From Streptomyces asoensis (lineage in GTDB: Bacteria > Actinomycetota > Actinomycetes > Streptomycetales > Streptomycetaceae), in contig NZ_CP049838.1 of the NCBI RefSeq assembly GCF_013085465.1, positions 2,418,001 through 2,482,000 of the forward strand: a stretch of 64,000 nucleotides of DNA, in the 5' to 3' direction. Below, piece after piece: positions 43,508-51,472 of the stretch (its first letter is position 1; the number at the start of each line of letters is the position of its first letter). The position numbers were made by a program, and so were the translations under genes. Below the pieces are notes generated by a model. It made no database searches. It saw nothing but the letters and a program-made list of their open reading frames with translations, and was not told the origin of the DNA.

Positions 43508-44092
43508 ATGACCGTCGACCCGAACGCCGCCACCCAGGGTTTCCCGGGCCCCGATCCCGCGCGGCGCGGCCCGCACCCGGCCCGCTATCTGGTCCCGGCG
43601 CTGGTCGCCGCCGCCGTGGCGCTCGCCCTGGGCGTGTACGGCAAGGTCCACGACCCGGCCGGGACGGCCTTCAACCTGGCCGGCTTCAGCAGCACGGGCG
43701 CGGTCAAGTCCTGGCTGGCGACGGCCGCGATGTTCTTCGCGCTGGTCCAGCTCGTCTCGGCCGCGATGCTGTACGGCAAGCTGCCGGGGCCCGACTGGTC
43801 CGCCACGCTGCACCGCTGGTCGGGTCGCGCGGCCTTTCTGATCGCGGTCCCGGTTGCGGTGCACTGCCTGTACGCGCTTGGCTATCAGACATACGAAACG
43901 CGCGTTATGTGGCACTCCCTCCTGGGTTGCTTCTTCTTCGGAGCATTCAGTGCCAAGATGCTGCTGCTCCGTTCGGAGCGACTCCCGGGATGGCTGCTGC
44001 CGGTCGTCGGCGGGCTCGTCTTCGCCGTACTCACGATCATCTGGCTGACCTCGGCCCTCTGGTTCTTCCGCACCTTCGGAGTGACGACATGA
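43508..44092 (+). CDS. DUF6529-like membrane protein (cytochrome b561-like layout)
   Basis: A 194-residue membrane protein with five hydrophobic segments. Membrane-embedded histidines LHRWSGRAAF, VAVHCLYALGY and VMWHSLLGCFFFG occur at the spacing expected for haem b or similar ligands in b561-type proteins. I believe it matches DUF6529, a family without assigned function. Its stop overlaps the ATG of the Rieske lipoprotein gene (ATGA). The pair suggests a transmembrane electron-transfer unit. Haem binding is inferred. Confidence 0.7.
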   Translation: MTVDPNAATQGFPGPDPARRGPHPARYLVPALVAAAVALALGVYGKVHDPAGTAFNLAGFSSTGAVKSWLATAAMFFALVQLVSAAMLYGKLPGPDWSATLHRWSGRAAFLIAVPVAVHCLYALGYQTYETRVMWHSLLGCFFFGAFSAKMLLLRSERLPGWLLPVVGGLVFAVLTIIWLTSALWFFRTFGVTT

Positions 44093-44508
44093 CCCTCCCC
44101 GCGACACGGCGCACGGTTCTCCTGGCGACGGGCGGCGCCGCAGCCGCGCTCGCCACGGGCTGCGGAGAGTACGGCAACGAGGACGACTCCTCGTCCGAGC
44201 AGTCCCCGAAGGCCTCCGCCGGCCAGGAGCTGGCGAAGACCACCGACATCCCCGTCGGCGGCGGCAAGATCTTCGCGGAGGAGAAGGTCGTCGTCACCCA
44301 GCCGACGAAGGACGACTTCAAGGCGTTCTCCGCGGTCTGCACCCATCAGGGCTGCACCGTCGGCAGCGTCGCCGACGGCATCATCCACTGCCCCTGCCAC
44401 AAGAGCGAGTTCCGCATCGCCGACGGCTCGGTGGCCGGCGGCCCGGCGACGAAACCACTGCCCTCGGAACAGATCACCGTCGAGGGCGGCGCGATCAAGC
44501 TGACCTGA
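44089..44508 (+). CDS. Rieske [2Fe-2S] lipoprotein (Tat-type)
   Basis: A 139-residue protein. The N-terminus TRRTVLLATGG is a twin-arginine motif. ALATGCGE is a lipobox-like site placing Cys at the membrane surface. The acidic linker NEDDSSSEQSPKA precedes the Rieske fold with both cluster boxes: CTHQGC (Cys/His) and CPCHKSEF (Cys/His). The protein would fold with its cluster in the cytoplasm, then be exported by Tat. Coupling to the DUF6529-like membrane protein suggests electrons pass between a membrane carrier and this cluster. Confidence 0.88.
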   Translation: MTLPATRRTVLLATGGAAAALATGCGEYGNEDDSSSEQSPKASAGQELAKTTDIPVGGGKIFAEEKVVVTQPTKDDFKAFSAVCTHQGCTVGSVADGIIHCPCHKSEFRIADGSVAGGPATKPLPSEQITVEGGAIKLT

Positions 44509-44520
44509 GCCCCTGCCGGG

Positions 44521-45540
44521 TCACTGGTCCCAGAGCGCCCCGAGCGTCACCAGCTCACCCTGGTACTCGATCCGGTCCGCCCACGCCGTCGGCCAGGCGT
44601 CGGCCCCGGCGTGCGCGCCCGCGAAGGCGCCCGCCAGACAGGCGATGGAGTCGGAGTCCCCGGAGGAGCAGGCGGCCCGGCGCAGCGCGGTCACCGGCTC
44701 GTCGGGGAAGAGCAGGAAGCACAGCAGACCGGTCGCCATGGCCTCCTCGGCGATCCAGCCCGCCCCGGTGGCCAGGCACGGGTCGGCCTCGGGCGCGGGG
44801 TCGCGCAGCGCCTCCTGGAGGCGTTCCAGCACGCCGAGGCACTCGTCCCAGCCGCGCGCGATGAAGTGCTCCGGGGTGGGGTCCTGGCTGCGGGTCCACA
44901 GGTCGCCGAGCCAGCGGTGGTGGTAGCGGGAACGGTTGTCGACGGCGTAGGCCCGCAGGAGCCCGACCAGGGCCGCCGGTTCGGCGCCCTGGGTGAGCAA
45001 CCGTACGGCGTGGGCGGTGAGGTCGGAGGCGGCGAGCGCGGTGGGGTGCCCGTGGGTGAGGGCGGACTGGAGCTGCGCGGCACCGGCCCGCTGCTCCTCA
45101 CTGAGCCCGGGGACGAGCCCGACGGGCGCCACCCGCATGTTGGCGCCACAGCCCTTGGAACCGATCTGGCTGGCGTCCTGCCAGGGGAGGCTGCTCTGGA
45201 GAAGACCGCATGCCTCCAGGCAGGTGCGGCCGGGTGCGCGGTTGTTCTCCGGCGAGCGGTACCAGTCGACGAACTCCTTCCGCAGCGGCTCCTCCAGGCC
45301 CTGCGGAGTGAGCAGCCCCCGGTCCATGGCCGCCCGCAGTCCGCGCCCGACCGCCAGCGTCATCTGGGTGTCGTCGGACACGCGGGCGGGCTCGGGCAGT
45401 TCCATCGCACGCCAGGGCCCGTACCAGTCCAGAATCTTCGGCACGCCGATGAACTCGGTCGGAAACCCGAGCGCGTCCCCCAGCGCGAGTCCCAGCAGGG
45501 ACCCGGTGGCGCGCTTCCTGACGGTGGTCGAGGTGGTCAT
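44521..45540 (-). CDS. ADP-ribosylglycohydrolase family protein
   Basis: A 339-residue ARH-fold protein. Motif GSLLGLALGDALGFPTEF at the start, SDDTQMTLAVGRGL for the first metal acidic pair, and SSGDSDSIACLAGAFAGAHAGADAW for the second. It hydrolyses ADP-ribose linked to protein or releases related conjugates, with Mg2+. The ATG at 45540 overlaps the stop of the Nudix/NrtR gene (ATGA). With a Nudix regulator of ADP-ribose-type ligands beside it, the pair should serve NAD/ADP-ribose turnover. Confidence 0.87.
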   Translation of the reverse strand: MTTSTTVRKRATGSLLGLALGDALGFPTEFIGVPKILDWYGPWRAMELPEPARVSDDTQMTLAVGRGLRAAMDRGLLTPQGLEEPLRKEFVDWYRSPENNRAPGRTCLEACGLLQSSLPWQDASQIGSKGCGANMRVAPVGLVPGLSEEQRAGAAQLQSALTHGHPTALAASDLTAHAVRLLTQGAEPAALVGLLRAYAVDNRSRYHHRWLGDLWTRSQDPTPEHFIARGWDECLGVLERLQEALRDPAPEADPCLATGAGWIAEEAMATGLLCFLLFPDEPVTALRRAACSSGDSDSIACLAGAFAGAHAGADAWPTAWADRIEYQGELVTLGALWDQ

Positions 45541-46256
45541 GCGGATCGTCCTTCCCGGGGCGGTCGCAGCAGGGGCGGGTGGAGCGCGGTGGCGGCGCCC
45601 GCACGGTAGAGGGCGGCGGGCTTGCCGCGGCCGCCGGTGAGGCGCGCGCCGCCGGGCACGGGATCGACGAAGCCCGGGGTGGCGAGCACCTTGCGACGGA
45701 AGTTGGGCCGGTCGAGGCCGGTCCCCCACACCGTCTCGTAGACCTGCTGGAGCTCGCCGAGGGTGAACTCGGGCAGGCAGAAGGCCGTGGCGAGGCAGGT
45801 GTACTCGAGTTTCGCGCCGACCCGGTCGTGGGCGTCGGCCAGGATCCGGTCGTGGTCGAAGGCGAGCGGCTTCGCGTCGTCGTACGGCAGCCAGCGCGCC
45901 TGGGCCGCGTCGCCGCCGCCCGTCGGCTCGGGGGCGTCGGGCAGCAGCGCGGCAAAGGCGACGGACACGACCCGCATCCGGGGGTCACGGTCGGGTTCGC
46001 TGTAGGTGCGCAGCTGCTCGAGGTGCAGCCCGGAGACGTCCTTCAGGCCGGTCTCCTCGGCGAGCTCCCGCCGGGCGGCCGTCTCCGCGGACTCGTCCGG
46101 CAGCACGAAGCCCCCCGGCAGCGCCCACCGGCCGGCGTACGGCTCCTGGCCGCGCTCGACGAGCAGCACGTGCAGGGTGCCCGCGCGGAGCGTGAGCACG
46201 GCGAGGTCGACGGTGACGGCGAAGGGTTCGTGGGCGTACTTGTCATAACCCCGCAC
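45537..46256 (-). CDS. NrtR-type Nudix transcriptional regulator/hydrolase
   Basis: A 239-residue protein. The N-terminal Nudix domain has a complete Nudix box, GFVLPDESAETAARRELAEETGL, so catalysis may be retained. The C-terminal winged helix begins near FTLGELQQVYETVWGTGLDRPNFRRKVLATPGFVDPV, the NrtR signature. NrtR binds ADP-ribose and represses NAD genes. The start is placed at GTG 46256 because AGAGGGGG sits 8 nt upstream; the GTG at 46265 overlaps that RBS. An inverted repeat operator is directly upstream. Drives the ADP-ribosylglycohydrolase gene by overlap. Confidence 0.85.
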   Translation of the reverse strand: MRGYDKYAHEPFAVTVDLAVLTLRAGTLHVLLVERGQEPYAGRWALPGGFVLPDESAETAARRELAEETGLKDVSGLHLEQLRTYSEPDRDPRMRVVSVAFAALLPDAPEPTGGGDAAQARWLPYDDAKPLAFDHDRILADAHDRVGAKLEYTCLATAFCLPEFTLGELQQVYETVWGTGLDRPNFRRKVLATPGFVDPVPGGARLTGGRGKPAALYRAGAATALHPPLLRPPREGRSA

Positions 46257-46272
46257 GACGAACACCCCCTCT

Positions 46273-46294
46273 TAATAGTCACCACGACTATAAA
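46273..46294 (-). promoter_or_regulatory. Candidate NrtR operator
   Basis: ATAGTC-ACCAC-GACTAT (46275-46291) is a perfect 6-5-6 inverted repeat, extended with one mismatch by TTA/AAA. It lies at 17-38 bp upstream of the start and just beyond the RBS, so binding would autorepress the operon. Confidence 0.65.
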
Positions 46295-46338
46295 AAGGGG
46301 GTGCGGTCACACACAAGCCCTGGGAGCTTCAGGAGTCC

Positions 46339-47529
46339 TTAAAGCTCGACTTCCTTCATCAGCATGCCGACCTCGGTGTTGGACAGCCGTCGCAGCCAGC
46401 CCGACTTCTGGTCGCCCAGGGTGATCGGGCCGAAGGCGACGCGGACCAGCTTGTCGACCGGGAAACCGGCCTCGGCCAGCATCCGGCGCACGATGTGCTT
46501 GCGGCCCTCGTGCAGGGTCACCTCGACCAGGTAGTTCTTGCCGGTCTGCTCGACGACCCGGAAGTGGTCCGCCTTCGCGTACCCGTCCTCCAGCTGGATG
46601 CCGTCCTTCAGCCGCTTGCCCAGGTCACGCGGGATCGGGCCCACGATGTGCGCGAGGTAGACCTTCTTCACGCCGTACTTGGGGTGGGTCAGCCGGTGCG
46701 CCAGCTCGCCGTGGTTGGTGAGCAGGATGACGCCCTCGGTCTCGGTGTCGAGCCGCCCGACGTGGAACAGCCGCGTCTCGCGGTTGGTCACGTAGTCGCC
46801 GAGGCACTGACGGCCCTCGGTGTCCTCCATCGTGGAGACGACGCCGGCCGGCTTGTTCAGCGAGAAGAACTGGTACGACTGGGTGGCGACCGTCAGGCCG
46901 TCGACCTTGACCTCGTCGTTCTCCGGGTCGACCCGCTTGCCCTGCTCCAGGACGATCTCGCCGTTGACCTCGACCCGCGCCTGCTCGATCAGCTCCTCGC
47001 AGGCGCGCCTGGAGCCGTAGCCCGCGCGCGCGAGGACCTTCTGAAGCCGCTCGCCCTCCTGCTCGGCGCCCGGGAAGGTCTTGGGCAGCTTCACTTCCTT
47101 CTTGCCGGCGTACCGGTCCCGGTTGCGCTCCTCGGCCCGCGTCTCGTACTCGCGGGAACGTGCCGGCTCCGTGCGTCCACCGCGCTGCTGGCCCTGCTTG
47201 GGGCCGCCCTTGGCGCCGCCTCGGGCCGCGCCGCCGCGCCCGGCCTTCGGGCCCTCATGGGTGGCGCCGGGGCCCACGTCGTAGCGACGCTCCTCGGGAC
47301 GGGGCTTGCTCGGACGCTTCGGCCTGTCGTCGCGGCCCCCCGCGCCCGTCGGCCTGTCGTCACGGCCTCCCGAGCCGCCCCTCGACCGGTCGTCACGGCC
47401 TCCGGAGCCGCCCCTCGGCCGGTCGTCACGGCCTCCGGAGCCACCCCTCGGCTGGGAACCGCCCCCGCCGGTCCCCCGGGGCTTGCCGCGCCCGTTGTTC
47501 CTGCCACTGCCGCTGCCACTGCTTCGCAT
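46339..47529 (-). CDS. rluB: 23S rRNA pseudouridine synthase RluB family
   Basis: A 396-residue protein. The first ~120 residues are a low-complexity RNA-binding-like extension with tandem GGSGGRDDR units. An S4 domain (ERLQKVLARAGYGSRRACEELIEQARVEVNGEIV) and the RsuA/RluB catalytic core with GRLDTETEGVILLTNHG, carrying the catalytic Asp, follow. It isomerises uridine in the 23S rRNA peptidyl-transferase region. The ATG at 47529 overlaps the scpB stop by one base (TGATG), making it the last gene of the parA-scpA-scpB chain. Confidence 0.93.
   Translation of the reverse strand: MRSSGSGSGRNNGRGKPRGTGGGGSQPRGGSGGRDDRPRGGSGGRDDRSRGGSGGRDDRPTGAGGRDDRPKRPSKPRPEERRYDVGPGATHEGPKAGRGGAARGGAKGGPKQGQQRGGRTEPARSREYETRAEERNRDRYAGKKEVKLPKTFPGAEQEGERLQKVLARAGYGSRRACEELIEQARVEVNGEIVLEQGKRVDPENDEVKVDGLTVATQSYQFFSLNKPAGVVSTMEDTEGRQCLGDYVTNRETRLFHVGRLDTETEGVILLTNHGELAHRLTHPKYGVKKVYLAHIVGPIPRDLGKRLKDGIQLEDGYAKADHFRVVEQTGKNYLVEVTLHEGRKHIVRRMLAEAGFPVDKLVRVAFGPITLGDQKSGWLRRLSNTEVGMLMKEVEL
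47339..47460. repeat. 33-bp tandem repeat encoding PRGGSGGRDDR
   Basis: Three near-identical 33-bp units plus a degenerate one inside rluB encode the RGG-like repeats. The unit number probably varies between strains. Confidence 0.65.
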
Positions 47530-48158
47530 CAAAGTTCCGTCGTCGTCGTGTCGTCTGCATCTGCATCCGGTGCGTCCGGATCGAACGACGGGACCCCTTC
47601 CAGCATCTCGGCCTCGATCGCCTCCGCCTCGGGGAGAAAGGGCGCGAGCTCCGGGAGCTCGTCCAGACCGCGCAGGCCCATCCGCTCCAGAAAGTAGTTC
47701 GTCGTCACGTACAGGATCGCACCTGTTTCGGGTTCCGCGCCCGCCTCCTCGACCAGACCGCGCTGGAGCAGGGTGCGCATCACGCCGTCGCAGTTCACTC
47801 CGCGCACCGCGGAGACCCTGCTGCGGCTGACCGGCTGGCGGTACGCGACGACCGCCAGGGTCTCCAGCGCCGCCTGCGTGAGCCGGGCCTGCTGTCCGTC
47901 CAGCACGAAGCCCTCGACGGCCGCCGCGTACTCGGGCCGGGTGTAGAACCGCCAGCCGCCCGCGATGAGCCTGAGCTCGAAGCCACGCCCCTGCACGGTG
48001 TACTCGTCGGCCAGCTCGCGCAGCGCGTCCGCGACCCTGCGCCGGGGCCGCTGGAGGATCTTCGCGAGGTGCTCCTCGGTCGCGGGCTCGTCGACGACCA
48101 TCAGGACGGCCTCCAGGGCCGGCTTGAGGTCGAGTGCGGCGACGGTCTCCTCGGTCAC
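47529..48158 (-). CDS. scpB: SMC-Scp complex subunit ScpB
   Basis: A 209-residue ScpB with two winged-helix domains: LKPALEAVLMVVDEPATEEHLAKILQRPRRRVADALRELADEY and RLTQAALETLAVVAYRQPVSRSRVSAVRGVNCDGVMRTLLQRGLV. C-terminus is acidic (DPDAPDADADDTTTTEL). It dimerises and binds ScpA to regulate SMC ATPase in chromosome condensation. The start is GTG 48158, overlapping the scpA stop as GTGA. Confidence 0.95.
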   Translation of the reverse strand: MTEETVAALDLKPALEAVLMVVDEPATEEHLAKILQRPRRRVADALRELADEYTVQGRGFELRLIAGGWRFYTRPEYAAAVEGFVLDGQQARLTQAALETLAVVAYRQPVSRSRVSAVRGVNCDGVMRTLLQRGLVEEAGAEPETGAILYVTTNYFLERMGLRGLDELPELAPFLPEAEAIEAEMLEGVPSFDPDAPDADADDTTTTEL

Positions 48159-49336
48159 GTCTTCGTCTCCTTCTCGGGCTCCTCGGGCGGCCGGTCGAAC
48201 TCGTCCGTGACCATCGGCTGCGCGTCCCCGTCCCCGCCGGTCCAGCGCACCAGCAGCTCGCCGAGCGCGGTCTCCTGGTCGAGCGCGACCGCCTTCTCCC
48301 GGTACAGCTCGAGCAGCGCCAGGAAGCGGGCCACGACGGTGAGGGTGTCCTCGGTGTCCGCCACCAGCGTGCGGAAGCTGGCCTCGCCGAGCTCCCTGAG
48401 CCGTGCGACGACGATCCCGGCCTGTTCCTGCACGCTCACCAGCGGCGCGTGGATGTGGTCGACGTACACCTGCGGCTTCGCCCGGGGCTGCATCGCCTTG
48501 ACCGCCAGCTTCGCGAACCCCTCCGGGCCGATGCTGATGACGACCTCGGGCAGCAGCTCCGCGTGGTGCGGTTCGAGACCGACGGTACGGGGGTAGCGCC
48601 CGGCCTCGCTCTCCAGCCGGTGCGTGAAGATGTCGGCGACCCGCTTGTACGCCCGGTACTGGAGCAGCCGGGCGAACAGCAGGTCCCGGGCCTCCAGCAG
48701 GGCCAGGTCGGCCTCGTCCTCGACCTCCGCGGCGGGCAGCAGCCGGGCCGCCTTGAGATCGAGCAGCGTGGCGGCCACGACCAGGAACTCGGTGGTCTGG
48801 TCCAGGTCCCAGTCGGGACCCATCGCCCGGATGTGCGCCATGAACTCGTCGGTGACCTTCGACAGCGCGACCTCGGTGACGTCCAGCTTGTGCTTGGAGA
48901 TCAACTGGAGCAGCAGATCGAAGGGCCCCTCGAAGTTGGCGAGGCGGACCTTGAAGACACCGTCGGGAGCTTCCTGGGACTCGGGAACAGGCTCCGGACC
49001 CCCGGATCCCGGCACGCCGGATCCCGGCACCGCCTCGGATACGCCGGGCTCCGGACCTACGGGATCCGGTTCGCCGGGTTCCGGCCCTACGGATTCCCGT
49101 ACGCCGGGTTCCGGACCTACGGGATCCGGTACGCCGGGTTCCGGCTCGACCGGATCCGGTACGACGGGATCCGGTACGACGGGATCCGGTACGACGGGAT
49201 CCGGTACCGGTTCCGGTACGGCCGCCCCGGGCTCCGGATCGGTGGGGACCGGCGATGTTCCGGGCCCCCGCCCCAGCGCACGCCGACGGCCGGCTGCTGC
49301 GCCGGGGCCGGGGACGGGAACGTCGTTCGAGGTCAT
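48155..49336 (-). CDS. scpA: SMC-Scp complex kleisin ScpA with repetitive N-terminal extension
   Basis: A 393-residue kleisin. The conserved core starts near residue 128: FKVRLANFEGPFDLLLQLISKHKLDVTEVALSKVTDEFMAHI, followed by LDQTTEFLVVAATLLDLKAARLLP, and the C-terminal SMC-binding wing near FRTLVADTEDTLTVVARFLALLELYREKAV. Residues ~30-120 are a Pro/Val/Asp/Glu repeat (PDPVVPDPVVPDPV, GPEPGVPDPVGPEPG) absent from typical ~250-residue ScpA proteins. It bridges SMC heads. It overlaps scpB by 4 nt. Confidence 0.94.
   Translation of the reverse strand: MTSNDVPVPGPGAAAGRRRALGRGPGTSPVPTDPEPGAAVPEPVPDPVVPDPVVPDPVVPDPVEPEPGVPDPVGPEPGVRESVGPEPGEPDPVGPEPGVSEAVPGSGVPGSGGPEPVPESQEAPDGVFKVRLANFEGPFDLLLQLISKHKLDVTEVALSKVTDEFMAHIRAMGPDWDLDQTTEFLVVAATLLDLKAARLLPAAEVEDEADLALLEARDLLFARLLQYRAYKRVADIFTHRLESEAGRYPRTVGLEPHHAELLPEVVISIGPEGFAKLAVKAMQPRAKPQVYVDHIHAPLVSVQEQAGIVVARLRELGEASFRTLVADTEDTLTVVARFLALLELYREKAVALDQETALGELLVRWTGGDGDAQPMVTDEFDRPPEEPEKETKT
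49021..49218. repeat. Nested 15-bp/30-bp tandem repeats in scpA
   Basis: 15-bp unit GGATCCGGTACGACG repeats at least three times (about 49155-49205), and ~30-bp units built from GGGTTCCGG and ATCCGGTACGCC continue upstream. Many contain GGATCC. They encode the ScpA extension. Confidence 0.75.
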
Positions 49337-49354
49337 GGCCCCCGCAGGCTACCG

Positions 49355-49924
49355 CTACCGCCCGCGAAGTCGTCGTACGAGGATGCTGGCGTCCCCGCGG
49401 CTCTCCAGGTCGGCGAGGACCACGGCGACCGCCTCGCGGACGATGCGCCCCCGGTCCACGGCCAGCCCGTGCTCACCGCGGAGCACCAGTCGGGCGTGCT
49501 CCAGGTCCATGAGCTCTTCGGCGGAGACGTAGACGGTGATCTTCTCGTCGTGCCGCTCCCGGCCACTGGGCCTGCGGGACGGCTGCCGTGCGCGCTTGCG
49601 CGACTGGCCGTCGGCGGCGGAGGCAGAACCTTCCTGCGGGCCCTGGCGCCGCTCGGAGCGCTCCCCGGGGGCGCCCCGGGTGCGGGACTCCCCGGCGTCG
49701 CCCTGGCCCGCGTCGGCCGCCGCGTGCTCGGCGCCCTCGCCGTCACCGCCCTGCGCGGGCACGGCCTGCGGCGCGTCCTCCGCGCCGCCGGCCGCCACCC
49801 CGTCGCTCTCGCCGGCCGGCGCGGGCACCCGGGCCTCGCCGTTGGCGGGGCGCCGGGGCGCGGACGGCTGAAGCGCCATTCCCCCTGTCGTACGGAAGAG
49901 TTCGTCGGCCCCCGGCAGACTCAC
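49355..49924 (-). CDS. Ribbon-helix-helix-like protein between parA and scpA
   Basis: A 189-residue protein. About 120 residues are disordered (Ala/Gly/Glu/Arg rich, GQSRKRARQPSRRPSGRERH). The C-terminal 60 residues read DEKITVYVSAEELMDLEHARLVLRGEHGLAVDRGRIVREAVAVVLADLE: a beta strand, helix, loop and helix in the pattern of ribbon-helix-helix DNA-binding proteins such as ParG. The GTG at 49924 overlaps the parA stop as GTGA; a second GTG at 49936 is possible. It may be a centromere- or DNA-binding partner of the ParA next door. The RHH call is from pattern only. Confidence 0.7.
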   Translation of the reverse strand: MSLPGADELFRTTGGMALQPSAPRRPANGEARVPAPAGESDGVAAGGAEDAPQAVPAQGGDGEGAEHAAADAGQGDAGESRTRGAPGERSERRQGPQEGSASAADGQSRKRARQPSRRPSGRERHDEKITVYVSAEELMDLEHARLVLRGEHGLAVDRGRIVREAVAVVLADLESRGDASILVRRLRGR

Positions 49925-51099
49925 TCGGCGTGACACCGGGCGAGCACCTCCCTGGCGAGCTGACGGTAGGCGGCGGCGCCGACGGAGTTGGAGGCGTACG
50001 TGGTGATCGGCTCACCGGCGACCGTGGTCTCCGGGAAGCGGACCGTGCGCCCGATGACCGTGTGGTAGACGTGGTCGTCGAAGGCCTCGACGACCCGCGC
50101 GAGCACCTCACGGCTGTGCACGGTGCGCGAGTCGTACATCGTGGCGAGGATCCCGTCGAGTTCCAGTTCCGGGTTGAGCCGTTCCTGGACCTTCTCGATG
50201 GTCTCGGTCAGCAGCGCCACACCCCGGAGGGCGAAGAACTCGCACTCCAGCGGCACGATCACCTTGTGAGCGGCCGTCAGGGCGTTGACGGTGAGCAGGC
50301 CGAGCGAGGGCTGACAGTCGATGACGATGTAGTCGTAGTCGTCCATCAGCGGCTTGAGCGCACGCTGGAGCGTGGACTCGCGCGCGACCTCGGAGACCAA
50401 CTGGACCTCGGCGGCCGACAGGTCGATGTTGCTGGGCAGCAGATCCATGTTCGGGACCGCTGTCTTCAGGAGCACCTCGTCCGCCGCCATGCCCCGCTCC
50501 ATGAGCAGGTTGTAGACGGTGAGGTCGAGCTCCATCGGATTGACGCCGAGACCGACCGACAGCGCGCCCTGCGGGTCGAAGTCCACGAGCAGCACGCGCC
50601 GGCCGTACTCCGCGAGCGCGGCACCCAGGTTGATGGTCGACGTCGTCTTGCCCACGCCGCCCTTCTGGTTGCACATCGCGATGATCGTCGCGGGGCCGTG
50701 CTGGGTCAGCGGGCCCGGGATCGGGAAATACGGCAGCGGGCGTCCGGTCGGACCGACGCGCTCACGGCGCTGTCGGGCCGCGTCGGGCGCGAGCGTGGCC
50801 GCGTACTCCGGATCCGGCTCGTACTCGGCATCGGGGTCGTAGAAATGCCCTTCGGGCAGTTCGTCGTAGTCGGCGAAGTGGTTGCGGGGCGCGCCACTTC
50901 CGTCGCCGGCCATGGCGTTCACGTAATGGCCATCCATGCTCTGGTGTGCTGACAGAGCCATATGGGGGCTGCGCTGGCTCTGGTGGGCTGCGAAGGTTCG
51001 GACAGCGACGGAGCCGACAGCCTCGAGCCCCGCGGAGACCTGGGCCCGCGTCGGCATTCCTGGTTGACCACCCCCGGGAGCAAATGTCGACTCATTCAC
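49921..51099 (-). CDS. ParA-family chromosome partitioning ATPase
   Basis: A 392-residue ParA/Soj-type ATPase with ~140-residue low-complexity N-terminal extension. Deviant Walker A CNQKGGVGKTTSTINLG, Walker A' region VLLVDFDPQGALSVGLG, and switch II VIDCQPSLGLLTVNAL are intact. No parB follows. Instead, an RHH-like gene and scpA-scpB are coupled to it. Start GTG 51099 has AAGGAGG 11 nt upstream; internal ATGs (for example MPTRAQV) are also possible. It is distinct from the oriC-proximal parAB pair. Role in segregation or condensation is inferred from the operon. Confidence 0.92.
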   Translation of the reverse strand: MNESTFAPGGGQPGMPTRAQVSAGLEAVGSVAVRTFAAHQSQRSPHMALSAHQSMDGHYVNAMAGDGSGAPRNHFADYDELPEGHFYDPDAEYEPDPEYAATLAPDAARQRRERVGPTGRPLPYFPIPGPLTQHGPATIIAMCNQKGGVGKTTSTINLGAALAEYGRRVLLVDFDPQGALSVGLGVNPMELDLTVYNLLMERGMAADEVLLKTAVPNMDLLPSNIDLSAAEVQLVSEVARESTLQRALKPLMDDYDYIVIDCQPSLGLLTVNALTAAHKVIVPLECEFFALRGVALLTETIEKVQERLNPELELDGILATMYDSRTVHSREVLARVVEAFDDHVYHTVIGRTVRFPETTVAGEPITTYASNSVGAAAYRQLAREVLARCHAE

Positions 51100-51472
51100 A
51101 AGTCGTCTTACCTCCTTGGTGACCAGGAAACTTCTAGACAAGGTCAGCGTGGCACCATGCCGACGGTTGGCGACTCTATGGCGTGTCGGGCGTCCGCAGC
51201 AACACAATCCGCCGGACCCGGCCCGATGTGTCGGCAATGAAACATCCCGCTGTCAAGGGCGTACGGCCGTCGCACGGCAGGTTTCGCCGGTGTACGAATC
51301 GGTCGAAGCGTTACGTTCGAGGCGAGTTGGCCGAGAGCCGCAAAGTGACCATACACACATCCGGCCGGACCTTGTCGGGCAAGGTCCGGCCGGGTGTGCG
51401 GGGTTGACGACCTGTGTTGACGTATCGCCTTTTTCCCCGGGGTGACTTGGCCTGGCGGCTCGGCTCGACGGC
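51100..51472. other. Intergenic region between ald and parA with terminator
   Basis: A 373-bp region. It holds an ald terminator (CCGGCCGGACCTTG at 51361-51374 paired with CAAGGTCCGGCCGG at 51380-51393, 5-nt loop). The parA leader or promoter must lie between about 51120 and 51350, but I could not fix it. I see no ORF. Confidence 0.6.

Noticed and set aside
49021..49218. Regular short repeats that could suggest CRISPR
   Set aside because: Units are contiguous, without unique spacers, in frame within scpA, and encode protein repeats. No cas genes are nearby.
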